From Burkholderiales bacterium Ga0074133 (GTDB lineage: Bacteria > Pseudomonadota > Gammaproteobacteria > Burkholderiales > Burkholderiaceae_C), in contig LNEG01000102.1 in NCBI GenBank assembly GCA_001464865.1, positions 1 through 50,840 on the forward strand: DNA of 50,840 bases, in the 5' to 3' direction. The translations under genes were made by a program, and so were the position numbers. The notes under the pieces are model-generated. The model was not told the DNA's origin, ran no database searches, and saw only the letters and a program-made list of their open reading frames with translations. Below are positions 1 through 8,017 of this stretch, in pieces. How positions within the stretch are numbered: position 1 is the stretch's first letter; each line of letters begins with the position of its first letter.

Positions 1-12
1 GAATCCGTTGTC

Positions 13-498
13 TTGATCTGCGGCCATTGCCAAGGTCTGCTGCTTCATCTGCAGATAACGTTTGACCCCTCTCAATGGTGGACCTTAATCAGCGTTGCCG
101 AAAGCATCACGCAGCTGGTGCATGGTTTTTATGGCGATGTGCGCCAGGACCCGCTGCTGGGGCCCGTGTTTGAAAAGGCCCTGCACGGCCAGTGGGACAC
201 CCACCTGAAGCGGCTGGTGGACTTCTGGAGCACCGTGGCCCTGGGCTCGCGCAGCTTCAAGGGCGACGTGTTTGGCAAACACATGGTGCTGCAGGGGGTG
301 ACGCCCGCCCACTTTGCTGCCTGGGTGGGTCTGTGGCAACTACACACCAACCGCCTCTTTGCCCCCGAGGTGGCGCACGACCTGCAGGTGGCAGCCCACG
401 GCATTGCACGCAACCTGTTCAGAGGCTATTTCGGCGGCGAGCCAGCGTTTGCACCGCCGCGGCACGCGCACGACGGCCTCGGCGACACCGGGCCGTGA
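13..498 (+). CDS. Group III truncated haemoglobin (5' end uncertain)
   Basis: Small haem protein of the group III truncated globin family, expected to bind O2 or NO in the cytoplasm. The conserved body is easy to recognise: ITQLVHGFYGDVRQDPLLG, the FGKHM segment, and the C-terminal ARNLFRGYFG end. The only in-frame start upstream of this body is a TTG at 13, which adds about 30 residues unlike the family N-terminus and has no clear ribosome binding site. An ATG at 75 gives a family-like start (MVDLNQR) in another frame; removing one T at 95/96 would join it directly to AESITQLVHG. Either the start is non-canonical or there is a one-base frameshift. Family call is firm; the 5' end is not. Confidence 0.8.
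   Translation: MICGHCQGLLLHLQITFDPSQWWTLISVAESITQLVHGFYGDVRQDPLLGPVFEKALHGQWDTHLKRLVDFWSTVALGSRSFKGDVFGKHMVLQGVTPAHFAAWVGLWQLHTNRLFAPEVAHDLQVAAHGIARNLFRGYFGGEPAFAPPRHAHDGLGDTGP
62..75. promoter_or_regulatory. FNR-box-like site near the globin gene
   Basis: TTGACCCCTCTCAA matches the FNR/Anr pattern TTGAY-N4-RTCAA at 9 of 10 positions. It would suit a low-oxygen-induced globin, and an fnr gene lies in this window. It overlaps the ATG at 75, so it cannot be a normal upstream activator site if that ATG is the start. Weak call. Confidence 0.2.
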
Positions 499-499
499 C

Positions 500-524
500 C
501 CGCAGCCCCGGGAGGGGGCTGCGG
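500..524. terminator. Strong hairpin between two convergent genes
   Basis: A perfect 10-bp GC-rich stem (CCGCAGCCCC with GGGGCTGCGG, 5-nt loop) starts right after the globin stop codon and before the 3' end of the convergent small membrane protein gene. A run of six T lies about 14 nt downstream on the plus strand, so it is not a textbook intrinsic terminator. It may end transcription from both sides. Confidence 0.4.
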
Positions 525-535
525 CTGCGCGAAGC

Positions 536-709
536 CTATTTTTTCTTGTCGCCGGGCGTAAAAAACAGTGCCAGGCCCACCGCAATCAGTGCCACCGGCC
601 ACCACACGCGCGCCAGTTCCCGCAAGCTGATGCTGATGAGCCCCAGATTGGTCAGTAGAAAAAACACGCCCAGCACGACCAGCACAATCGCCGCGATGTT
701 TCCCTTCAT
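536..709 (-). CDS. Small LiaF/DUF5668-like membrane protein
   Basis: A 57-residue protein with two predicted membrane helices, about residues 4-23 and 37-51, and a basic tail (GDKKK). The pattern GNIAAIVLVVLGVFFLLTNLG followed by a WWPVALIAVGLALFF helix is typical of the short transmembrane domain found in LiaF-like/DUF5668 proteins. The ATG is preceded by AGAGGGG at good spacing, which fixes the start. Function is unknown; members are often linked to cell-envelope stress, but nothing here shows that. Confidence 0.75.
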   Translation of the reverse strand: MKGNIAAIVLVVLGVFFLLTNLGLISISLRELARVWWPVALIAVGLALFFTPGDKKK

Positions 710-746
710 GTGCAACCCCTCTACGTAGTTGTGTATGCGGGCGCGA

Positions 747-1640
747 TTATGTCTGGCCGGACAGCCGCGCGCCGAGGTGGTCCACCAGCACGCGTACCTT
801 GGGCGACAAATGCCTGCTGGACGGCCACAGCGCACTGAACTGGCGGCTAGGGCCCATCTCCTGCTCCAGAACACTGACCAGGAGGCCATCGGCGAGGGCC
901 TCACGCACCAGAAAATCGGGCAGGCAGGCAATGCCCAGCCCACGCAGCGTGGCGCCCAGAACCGCTTCGATGTTGTTGCACGCAAGCACGGTGCGCAGAT
1001 GCGGCTGCGCACCGGCCGCTGCCTCATGCCAGGGCCAGTCGAGCAGCTTGCCCGAGTCCGGGTGGCGAAACCGCACGCAGGCGTGCTGCTCCAGATCGCG
1101 AATGGCCACAGGTGTGCCATGGCGTGCAAGGTAGTCGGGGGCAGCGCACAGCAGGAGCCGAAACCTTTGCAATGGGCGAGAGACCAAGCGGGAATCGCGC
1201 AGGTCGCCGCTGCGGATGGCCACGTCAATGCCCTCATCGATCAGATCCACCGCACGGTCACTGAAGCTGATGTCCAGCTCCACCTCCGGGTAGCGCGCCA
1301 GGAACTCGGGCACCAGGGGAATCAGGAAGTGGTAGCCCACAATGGGAGCGCTCACCCGGAGCCTTCCGCGCGGGACCTCGCGCGACAGGGACAGCATGGC
1401 CTGCGCATCATCCAGGTCATCCAGGATGCGTCGGCAGCGCTCGTGAAACAGCTGCCCCTCTGCGGTCAGCTGGATGCGCCGGGTGCTGCGCTGCAAGAGC
1501 CGCACGCCCACCTCCTGCTCCAGCCGCGCCACGCTCTTGCCTACGGCAGACGCCGAGACCTCCAGTGCCCTTCCTGCCGCAACGAAGCTGCCAAGTTCCG
1601 CCGTTTTGACAAAGGCACACATGCCGCTGAGCTTGTCCAT
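747..1640 (-). CDS. LysR family transcriptional regulator
   Basis: A 297-residue LysR-type DNA-binding regulator of usual length. The N-terminal winged helix-turn-helix is clear (MCAFVKTAELGSFVAAGRAL, then SAVGKSVARLEQEVGVRLLQ), followed by the substrate-binding domain from about residue 90. A GTGAGGG ribosome binding site precedes the ATG. It is divergent from the acetyltransferase/LivM pair across a 124-bp gap, so it may regulate that pair or itself; the ligand is unknown. It resembles the large LysR group acting on aldehyde, quinone or efflux genes, but that is too general to assign a target. Confidence 0.88.
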   Translation of the reverse strand: MDKLSGMCAFVKTAELGSFVAAGRALEVSASAVGKSVARLEQEVGVRLLQRSTRRIQLTAEGQLFHERCRRILDDLDDAQAMLSLSREVPRGRLRVSAPIVGYHFLIPLVPEFLARYPEVELDISFSDRAVDLIDEGIDVAIRSGDLRDSRLVSRPLQRFRLLLCAAPDYLARHGTPVAIRDLEQHACVRFRHPDSGKLLDWPWHEAAAGAQPHLRTVLACNNIEAVLGATLRGLGIACLPDFLVREALADGLLVSVLEQEMGPSRQFSALWPSSRHLSPKVRVLVDHLGARLSGQT

Positions 1641-1764
1641 TCGCCCTCACTTCTGTTCTGAGGTCTTCAATTCGAGCGCTTTATTCCGCAATGAAAAGAT
1701 TAAAAGCCACTTTTTTTGACATTGAGGCAAGTTTATCCTTCGCCGGGTCCCTATTACCCGCCCC

Positions 1765-2316
1765 ATGCCCACACCGCACTTCGTTCATATCGGCACCGAC
1801 CACCACGGCGCCGCCCACGATTCGCTCGTTCGCCTCGACGCTGAATACCTGGCCTGGGTCCGCAGCGAGTTGGCCAAGCGCTTTCCCACCCTTGCCACCG
1901 AGGGGGGCGCACTGCCCCGCCCCGGGGGCGACGCGGACATTCTCAAGGCGCTGTACACCAGCCACCCACCGGGCAATGTGCTGTACCTGATCGAGATCGA
2001 TGGCGACGCCGCAGGCATGTGCGGGCTGCGCGGCCTGGGCCGCGATACCGCCGAGATCAAGCGCCTGTATGTTCGCCCTGCTTACCGGGGAATGCGACTG
2101 GGGTCGTTGGCAATTCGCAGGCTTGTTGCAGATGCCTGCCAGCGGGGCTACGCCCGCGTCTGCCTGGATACCGCCGATTTCATGACCACCGCACACCGCC
2201 TGTACGAAGCCCACGGCTTTACCGACTGTGCAGCGTACGAAGGCACCGAGGTGCCCGCTGCCCTGCACAGTCAATGGCGCTTCATGCAGCGCGCCATCAC
2301 CATGCCCTGCCCATGA
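1765..2316 (+). CDS. GNAT family N-acetyltransferase
   Basis: A 183-residue acetyl-CoA-dependent acetyltransferase. The core GNAT motif A is visible at EIKRLYVRPAYRGMRLGS, followed by the motif B region CLDTADFMTTAHRLYEAHGF. The substrate is unknown. The stop codon overlaps the start of the next gene (ATGA), so the two are probably translated together. It is divergent from the LysR regulator. Similar proteins are annotated as amino-acid or antibiotic acetyltransferases, but no feature here decides between them. Confidence 0.85.
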   Translation: MPTPHFVHIGTDHHGAAHDSLVRLDAEYLAWVRSELAKRFPTLATEGGALPRPGGDADILKALYTSHPPGNVLYLIEIDGDAAGMCGLRGLGRDTAEIKRLYVRPAYRGMRLGSLAIRRLVADACQRGYARVCLDTADFMTTAHRLYEAHGFTDCAAYEGTEVPAALHSQWRFMQRAITMPCP

Positions 2317-3413
2317 AAACGCTCTGTACGCGGCATGCCAGGCGCGCCGGCCTGGCCGCACTGCTGCTCCTGCTGCCCTTGTTGCTGCAGAGCCTGGGCC
2401 ACCACTGGGTACGTGTCGCAGACACCAGCCTGCTCTACGTGATGCTTGCGCTGGGCCTGAACGTCGTGGTGGGCTATGCAGGTCTGCTCGACCTGGGCTA
2501 CGTCGCTTTCTATGCCCTTGGCGCATACCTGGCTGCGCTGCTGACCTCGCCCCACCTGACCGAACACTTTGCCTGGATTGCGGAGCTGTTTCCGGACGGG
2601 CTTCACACGCCCTGGTGGGTCACCATCCCGCTGGCCGCGGCCCTGGCCGCCATTCTCGGCATGCTGCTGGGTGCGCCGACCCTGAAGCTGCGTGGCGACT
2701 ACCTGGCGGTGGTGACGCTCGGCTTCGGCGAGATCGTGCGACTGCTCGTCATCAACATGGGTCACCCCGTCAACATCACCCACGGCGCCCAGGGGCTGGG
2801 ACTGATCGCACCGGTGCGGATTCTGGGGGTGGACCTGGGCCAACCCATGGTGGTGGCAGGCTACGAAATCGCCTCGGTCACGCTTTACTACTACCTGTTC
2901 CTGGCGCTCGTCCTGGTCACGGTCGTGGTCTGCCAGCGACTTCAGGATTCCCGCATCGGCCGAGCATGGATGGCCATCCGGGACGATGAAACCGCGGCGC
3001 GGTCCATGGGAATCAACACCCGCAATCTCAAGCTGCTGGCTTTTGGCGTCGGGGCCAGTTTCGGCGGCGTCACTGGCGCCATGTTTGCTGCGTTCCAGGG
3101 CTTTGTCTCGCCCGAAGCTTTCAGCCTGAACGAATCAGTGCTGATCGTTGCCATGGTGGTATTTGGGGGCATGGGCCACATCCCGGGCGTCATCCTGGGT
3201 GCCGTGCTGCTCACGGCGCTCCCCGAAGTGCTGCGCTATCTGGTCGGTCCGTTGCAGACTATGACCGATGGGCAACTGGACGCGGGCGTGATGCGCCCTC
3301 TGCTGATTGCGCTGGCGATGATCGCCACCATGCTTTGGCGCTCCAGCGGGCTGTGGCCCGCCCCCGATCGTCCCACGCAGGGGGCCACCCCCGCCACCGG
3401 GCCTGACCGTTGA
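2313..3413 (+). CDS. livM: Branched-chain amino acid ABC permease, LivM type (orphan)
   Basis: A 366-residue inner-membrane permease of the LivM family, one of the two channel subunits of branched-chain amino acid or amide ABC importers. Hallmarks are NVVVGYAGLLDLGYVAFYA, the cytoplasmic coupling loop region LKLRGDYLAVVTLGFGEIVR, and VFGGMGHIPGVILGA near the C-terminus. The ATG overlaps the stop of the acetyltransferase gene by 4 bp. No livH, livG, livF or livK lies beside it: two convergent stops are 8 bp apart downstream and an acetyltransferase is upstream. It must borrow partners from elsewhere or be a relic, though the reading frame is intact. The start could alternatively lie slightly downstream. 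Confidence 0.88.
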   Translation: MKTLCTRHARRAGLAALLLLLPLLLQSLGHHWVRVADTSLLYVMLALGLNVVVGYAGLLDLGYVAFYALGAYLAALLTSPHLTEHFAWIAELFPDGLHTPWWVTIPLAAALAAILGMLLGAPTLKLRGDYLAVVTLGFGEIVRLLVINMGHPVNITHGAQGLGLIAPVRILGVDLGQPMVVAGYEIASVTLYYYLFLALVLVTVVVCQRLQDSRIGRAWMAIRDDETAARSMGINTRNLKLLAFGVGASFGGVTGAMFAAFQGFVSPEAFSLNESVLIVAMVVFGGMGHIPGVILGAVLLTALPEVLRYLVGPLQTMTDGQLDAGVMRPLLIALAMIATMLWRSSGLWPAPDRPTQGATPATGPDR

Positions 3414-3421
3414 TGGAGGGA

Positions 3422-3655
3422 TCAGGTGTCGACAGCGCTGCCCCGGCGCAACGGCCTGAGCAGCTCCGACAAGCCGTTGTGGTCAATCTCATGCATCAGC
3501 GCCAGCAACTGGCCCAGCTCGCCCTTGGGAAACCCCTCGCGGGCAAACCAGTTGAGGTAATTGCCGGGCAGGTCCGCCAGCACCGTGCCCTTGTGCTTGC
3601 CGTACGGCATCTGCTGGGTCACCAGGCGCTGCAGCTTTTCAGGATCGATCCCCAC
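3422..3655 (-). CDS. DUF3820 family small protein
   Basis: A 77-residue protein with the DUF3820 signature: MPYGKHKGTVLADLP, then NYLNWFAREGFPKGELG. The family is described as putative quorum-sensing-regulated virulence factors, but the biochemical role is not established. It is the last gene of a three-gene minus-strand operon, starting 2 bp after the stop of the YciH gene. Confidence 0.85.
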   Translation of the reverse strand: MGIDPEKLQRLVTQQMPYGKHKGTVLADLPGNYLNWFAREGFPKGELGQLLALMHEIDHNGLSELLRPLRRGSAVDT

Positions 3656-3657
3656 GT

Positions 3658-4020
3658 TCAGCCGCCCGCCCGCTTGACCTTGTGGCCCAGCTTTTGCAGC
3701 GCCGCCATGAGGCGCTCCACATGGTCGCCCTGCACCTCGATCACCCCGTCTTTCACCGTACCGCCGCTTCCGCAGGCCGCCTTGAGCTGTTTGCCCAGCT
3801 GCTCCAGGGCCTCGCCAGCCAGCGGCACGCCCTTGACCAGCGTCACGGCCTTGCCGCCCCGGCCCTTGGTTTCGCGCGACACCCGCACGATGCCGTCACC
3901 CGCAGGCACGGGCCGGGCCTGCTTGCAGGTGCACTGCGCCACCGGTTGGCGGCAGCCGGGGCACATGCGTCCCGCGTCGGTCGAGTACACCAGCCCGCCG
4001 AGGTCGGCCAGCGATTTCAT
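3658..4020 (-). CDS. yciH: SUI1/eIF1-like translation factor YciH
   Basis: A 120-residue protein of the YciH/SUI1 family, related to eukaryotic eIF1. It may influence start-codon choice on the 30S subunit; the bacterial role is only partly known. The SUI1 core is clear: VRVSRETKGRGGKAVTLVKG, then CGSGGTVKDGVIEVQGD, ending KLGHKVKRAGG. Unlike E. coli YciH, residues 20-32 carry a four-cysteine cluster (CPGCRQPVAQCTC) that could bind zinc. The start overlaps the stop of the DUF2721 gene (ATGA), implying coupled translation. Confidence 0.9.
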   Translation of the reverse strand: MKSLADLGGLVYSTDAGRMCPGCRQPVAQCTCKQARPVPAGDGIVRVSRETKGRGGKAVTLVKGVPLAGEALEQLGKQLKAACGSGGTVKDGVIEVQGDHVERLMAALQKLGHKVKRAGG

Positions 4021-4484
4021 CGCGAGCCCCCCACGTCGGTCTGAAGCAAATGGAAGTTCAGCAGGCGCGTGGCCAGCAGCGTTTCGGTCATGAAGCAAAG
4101 CAGCGCCAGCAGGAACGAAACCACGCCCGCCAGAAAGCCGCCCACCGCAAACCGGTTGGACGCAAGCCCCGCCGTCTCGCCCAGAAACAGCAGGATGATC
4201 GTGATGCCGATGAGAAACGCGCACACTGTGAGCAGCCCGATGCAGCCATTGGCAAGCCGCCCGCGTTTTTGCAGGTCGCCCAGTTCGCGGTAGGCGCGGG
4301 CCAGCGTTTCGGGGTCGGTGTGGGTACGGGCCCGGTCCTCGACCACGCGTGCCCGGTCGATGATCCGTGCAAGGCGCCCCGCCACTGCGCCGATCATTCC
4401 CGAAACCGCCGTCAGCAGGAACACGGGTGCAACGGCCAGCTGGATGCCGTGGGTGATCACGGATGAATCAAAGTTGAAAGCCAT
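4017..4484 (-). CDS. DUF2721 family membrane protein
   Basis: A 155-residue protein with three predicted membrane helices: about 12-40, 80-100 and 113-138. The sequence VFLLTAVSGMIGAVAGRLAR is typical of DUF2721, a family of unknown function. The region between helices 1 and 2 is charged and probably cytoplasmic. First gene of the DUF2721-yciH-DUF3820 operon, overlapping yciH by 4 bp. The chosen ATG gives the family-like start MAFNFDSS; a longer open frame upstream has no family similarity. Confidence 0.82.
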   Translation of the reverse strand: MAFNFDSSVITHGIQLAVAPVFLLTAVSGMIGAVAGRLARIIDRARVVEDRARTHTDPETLARAYRELGDLQKRGRLANGCIGLLTVCAFLIGITIILLFLGETAGLASNRFAVGGFLAGVVSFLLALLCFMTETLLATRLLNFHLLQTDVGGSR

Positions 4485-4703
4485 GGGTGCAGTGCCTGTC
4501 GCGCCGGAAATCACAGTGGGGGGGAGGCACCGATTATCTGCGCGTGCCGCCTGGGCTGCACCTCGGCGGCATGCCGGCGGCCGAGTGCAGCGACAATGGG
4601 CCCTTGTACCGCCCGCCCTGATGGGGTGCGGCGCCTGCCTTCTGCGCAGCGCGCGGCGTGCCCCGTCTCCGTTTTCACTGCTGCGCCTGTGCGCGCCACA
4701 CCC

Positions 4704-6017
4704 ATGCCTTTTGCCGCCCTCGGTCTGTCTCCTGCCCTTGTTCACGCTGCCAGCCAGGCGGGCTTCATGGCGCCCACGCCCATTCAGTCTGAGGCCATTC
4801 CCGCCATCCTTGCAGGTGCTGATTTGCTGGGCGCGGCGCAGACGGGCTCTGGCAAGACGGCAGCCTTTGCACTGCCGCTGCTGCAGCAGCTGCAGCTGAG
4901 CGCCACCGGCGGGCCGCGCCGCGTGCGCGCCCTGGTGCTGGTGCCCACGCGCGATCTGGCCGCCCAGGTGGGCGAGGTCCTGCGCAGCCTGGGCCAGCAC
5001 CTGCAGCAACCATTGAAGGTGGCCATCGTCTTTGGCGGCGTGTCCATCAACCCGCAGATGATGGGCCTGCGCGGCGGCGCCGACATCGTGGTGGCCACCC
5101 CCGGCCGCCTGCTCGATCTGGTGGAGCACAACGCCCTGCGGCTGGGCGCCGTGGCGCACCTGGTGCTGGACGAAGCCGACCGCCTGCTCGACCTGGGCTT
5201 TGCCGAGGAACTGCAGCGCGTGCTGGCCCTGCTGCCCGCAAAGCGGCAAAACCTGTTCTTCTCGGCCACATTCCCTGAAGCCGTGCAGGCGCTGGCCGAC
5301 AGCCTGCTGCGCAACCCCGTGCGCGTGGAGGTACCGCACACGCCCGGCAACGAGCCCGCCATCGAACAGCGCGCCATCGCCGTGGACGCCAGCCGGCGCA
5401 CGCAGCTGCTGCGCCACCTGATCCAGGAGCACGGCTGGTCGCGCGTGCTGGTGTTTGTGGCCACGCAGTACGCGGCCGAGCATGTGGCTGAAAAGCTGTA
5501 CAAGGCGGGCATCTTTGCCTCGCCCTTCCACGGCGGCCTGAGCCAGGGCGCGCGCAACCAGGTGCTGCAGGAGTTCAAGGACGAGCGCTGGCAGGTGGTG
5601 GTGACCACCGACCTGGCCGCGCGCGGCATCGACATTGCGCAACTGCCGGCGGTGGTCAACTACGACCTGCCCCGCTCAGCGGTGGACTACGTGCACCGCA
5701 TCGGCCGCACGGGCCGGGCGGGCGAAAGCGGCATGGCCGTGAGCTTTGTCACGCCGGAAGCCCAGGCGCACTTTCGCCTGATCGAAAAGCGCCAGCATCT
5801 CGCCCTGCCGCTGGAACAGCTGCCGGGGTTTGAGCCGGCAGATGCCGCGCCGCCGCCATCCGCCACCGACCCGCAGGGCACCGGTGGCGTCAAGGGCCGC
5901 AGGCCCAGCAAGAAGGACAAGCTGCGTGCAGCGCAGGCCGCAGCGGGCGACGCCAATGGGTGTGGTGCCGCGGGCAACCTGGTGACGCCAGCGACCGGCA
6001 GCAAAACCTCCCGCTGA
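4704..6017 (+). CDS. rhlE: DEAD-box RNA helicase, RhlE type
   Basis: A 437-residue ATP-dependent RNA helicase. All motifs are present in order: Q motif region (FMAPTPIQSEAIPAIL), motif I AQTGSGKT (45-52), PTRDLAAQ, ATPGRL, DEAD (156-159), SAT (187-189), then the second domain with TTDLAARGIDI and HRIGRTGRAG. The C-terminal tail is short and basic, ending around KGRRPSKKDKLRAAQ, as in RhlE-like helicases of this group. The ATG at 4704 gives the expected MPFAALGLSP start; the open frame extends further upstream without family similarity. RhlE versus another DEAD-box subgroup is a judgement from overall layout. Confidence 0.9.
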   Translation: MPFAALGLSPALVHAASQAGFMAPTPIQSEAIPAILAGADLLGAAQTGSGKTAAFALPLLQQLQLSATGGPRRVRALVLVPTRDLAAQVGEVLRSLGQHLQQPLKVAIVFGGVSINPQMMGLRGGADIVVATPGRLLDLVEHNALRLGAVAHLVLDEADRLLDLGFAEELQRVLALLPAKRQNLFFSATFPEAVQALADSLLRNPVRVEVPHTPGNEPAIEQRAIAVDASRRTQLLRHLIQEHGWSRVLVFVATQYAAEHVAEKLYKAGIFASPFHGGLSQGARNQVLQEFKDERWQVVVTTDLAARGIDIAQLPAVVNYDLPRSAVDYVHRIGRTGRAGESGMAVSFVTPEAQAHFRLIEKRQHLALPLEQLPGFEPADAAPPPSATDPQGTGGVKGRRPSKKDKLRAAQAAAGDANGCGAAGNLVTPATGSKTSR

Positions 6018-6063
6018 TCAGAAGCGCGGGCGCCACACGGGAGCTGCGGCGGTACCGGGTGAT

Positions 6064-6411
6064 TCAGGCGATCTCCTCGTCGCCGAGGTCGGCGGCATCA
6101 CCCGCAGCAGCATCACGCTCGCCAGCCGGCCGCGGCTGGCGCTTGCCCGGCTTGGCCAGGATCTCTACATACAGCTGCGTGCCGCCTTCGGCCGCCACCG
6201 CATTGATCAGGCCGGTCAGCTGTGCCAGGTGGGCCACCTGGGCATCCTCGCGGGTGCTGCCGAAACGGCAGTCAAAATCCCAGAAGTCGGCGCCTTCGGG
6301 CAGGTCGCGGCGGCGTTCGCGGCGGATGTATTTGCGGATTTCGTTCTTGACGGCGTCCAGGATGCGGTCAGGATTCTTGCCTTCGATGCGCAGGGGGAAA
6401 ATTTTTCTCAT
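6064..6411 (-). CDS. DUF6172 family protein
   Basis: A 115-residue conserved protein recognised by its start (MRKIFPLRIEGKNPDRILDA) and by EIRKYIRRERRRDLPEG followed by DFWDFDCRFG. I recognise this as the DUF6172 family of unknown function. The last ~25 residues are acidic and look disordered. It is divergent from the PAS-GGDEF gene with a 58-bp gap. Confidence 0.75.
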   Translation of the reverse strand: MRKIFPLRIEGKNPDRILDAVKNEIRKYIRRERRRDLPEGADFWDFDCRFGSTREDAQVAHLAQLTGLINAVAAEGGTQLYVEILAKPGKRQPRPAGERDAAAGDAADLGDEEIA

Positions 6412-6469
6412 GGGCGATGGTACCGCCCGGCGCAAATATCCTTTTAACGAAGAAAGCCCCGGTGCCACA

Positions 6470-7759
6470 ATGCCGCACCACTTTCAGGTTTTCCCCACCC
6501 GAATGCACCCCGACCTGGCCCTGTTGCAGCGTCTCCCCGCGGCGGTACTCATCACGCAGGATGGTGCCATCCGCTACGCCAACCCGTCGAGCGTGGCCCT
6601 GCTGGAAGCCGATAGCGCGCAGGCGCTGATCGGCCGCCCCTCGGCCGACTTCGTGCACCCGCTGGACAAGCCGCGCTCCACCAAACGCATCCAGGAAGTG
6701 GTGGGGCCCGAACAGGCAGGACGCCCCAACCGGGCGGCAGAGTTCCGCATCTGCACCACGCGGGGCCATCTGCGCATGGTGCTGATCTCCAGCGTGGGCA
6801 TCGAATGGGATGGCGCCCCAGCAGTGATGATGTGCGGCATGGACATGACGCATCAGAGCGAAATCCAGGACCAGCTGCGCGAGAGCGAGCAGAACTTCCG
6901 GCGTCTGTTCAACAGCATGCAGGACGTGTACTACCGTACCGATGCCCAAGGCGTGGTGCAGCTCGTGGGCCCGGGCGTGCGCCGCGTGCTCGGGTACGAA
7001 CCCCACGAGATCGAAGGCCGCACGGCCGAGTCGTACTACCCGCACAGCTCAGACCGCGACGCGTTCAAGGCCGCCATCCTTGAAAAGGGCGAAGTCTCGG
7101 ACTTCCCCGGCCAGATGGTGCGGCGCGATGGCGCGGTGATCGACATTTCCATCAGCAGCCACGCGCTTTACGACCAGGCGGGCAACTTTGCGGGCGTCGA
7201 GGGCGTATACCGCGATGTGACGCAGCGCAAGAACCTTGAGCGCGAGCTGCAGCGCCTGGCCACCACCGACATGCTCACCGGCATCGCCAACAGGCGGGCT
7301 TTTCTCGAAAGCGCCGAGGCGGCGTACGCGCGATGCCTGAGCCAGAACACGCCGTTTGTGCTGCTCATGCTCGATATGGACCACTTCAAGTCGGTCAACG
7401 ACCGGTTCGGGCACCTCGAAGGCGACCGCACGCTGGCGGCGTTTGTCCACGCGGTCCGGGGTCAGCTGCGCGAAGGCGACCTGCTCGGGCGCCTGGGCGG
7501 CGAAGAGTTTGGCGCCTTGCTCCCCGGCACCGACGTGCACGGTGGCACCGAAGTGGCGGCGCGCATCCTGCAGGCCGTTCGCGGCCTCCAACTGGCCGAC
7601 CTGCTGGGCACCCGCTATAGCATCACCGTGAGCGTGGGCCTGGGCACCGCCCACCCCGGCGACCGCAGCCTGCGCGACACCATGGACCGGGTGGACCAGG
7701 CCCTGTACACCGCCAAGCGCCGCGGCCGCGACCAGCTGGCGTTGTTCGAGCCGCTGTAG
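6470..7759 (+). CDS. PAS-PAS-GGDEF diguanylate cyclase
   Basis: A 429-residue cytoplasmic sensor that should make cyclic di-GMP. PAS domain 1 spans about residues 15-130, PAS 2 about 140-255, and GGDEF about 260-425. The active site is intact (GGEEF, 343-347), and the inhibitory RxxD site (R334-D337) lies five residues before it, so product inhibition is likely. There are no membrane helices. The ATG at 6470 was chosen; a start at 6503 is possible. The input signal is unknown. Confidence 0.88.
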   Translation: MPHHFQVFPTRMHPDLALLQRLPAAVLITQDGAIRYANPSSVALLEADSAQALIGRPSADFVHPLDKPRSTKRIQEVVGPEQAGRPNRAAEFRICTTRGHLRMVLISSVGIEWDGAPAVMMCGMDMTHQSEIQDQLRESEQNFRRLFNSMQDVYYRTDAQGVVQLVGPGVRRVLGYEPHEIEGRTAESYYPHSSDRDAFKAAILEKGEVSDFPGQMVRRDGAVIDISISSHALYDQAGNFAGVEGVYRDVTQRKNLERELQRLATTDMLTGIANRRAFLESAEAAYARCLSQNTPFVLLMLDMDHFKSVNDRFGHLEGDRTLAAFVHAVRGQLREGDLLGRLGGEEFGALLPGTDVHGGTEVAARILQAVRGLQLADLLGTRYSITVSVGLGTAHPGDRSLRDTMDRVDQALYTAKRRGRDQLALFEPL

Positions 7760-8017
7760 CGCACCAGCGATTGCACGCGCCGGCTCATCGCTGCGCGGTA
7801 CACCCGACTGCTTCGCGCGTCCTGCCCCACCCTTCCACCGCCTTTACAGCCGGGTGCAGCAGGGTCCTGTGCAAACACCGGGCAGCAAGGCCGTGCTACG
7901 CAGCGCAATGGACCACGGGATTCAGAACGCCGCCCTTGGCGCAGCGATGGGGCGCATTTCTGCGCAGCAAACCGCCCAGCCCGCAGAGCCACATGGCGCG
8001 GCAATGCATGAAGCGGC

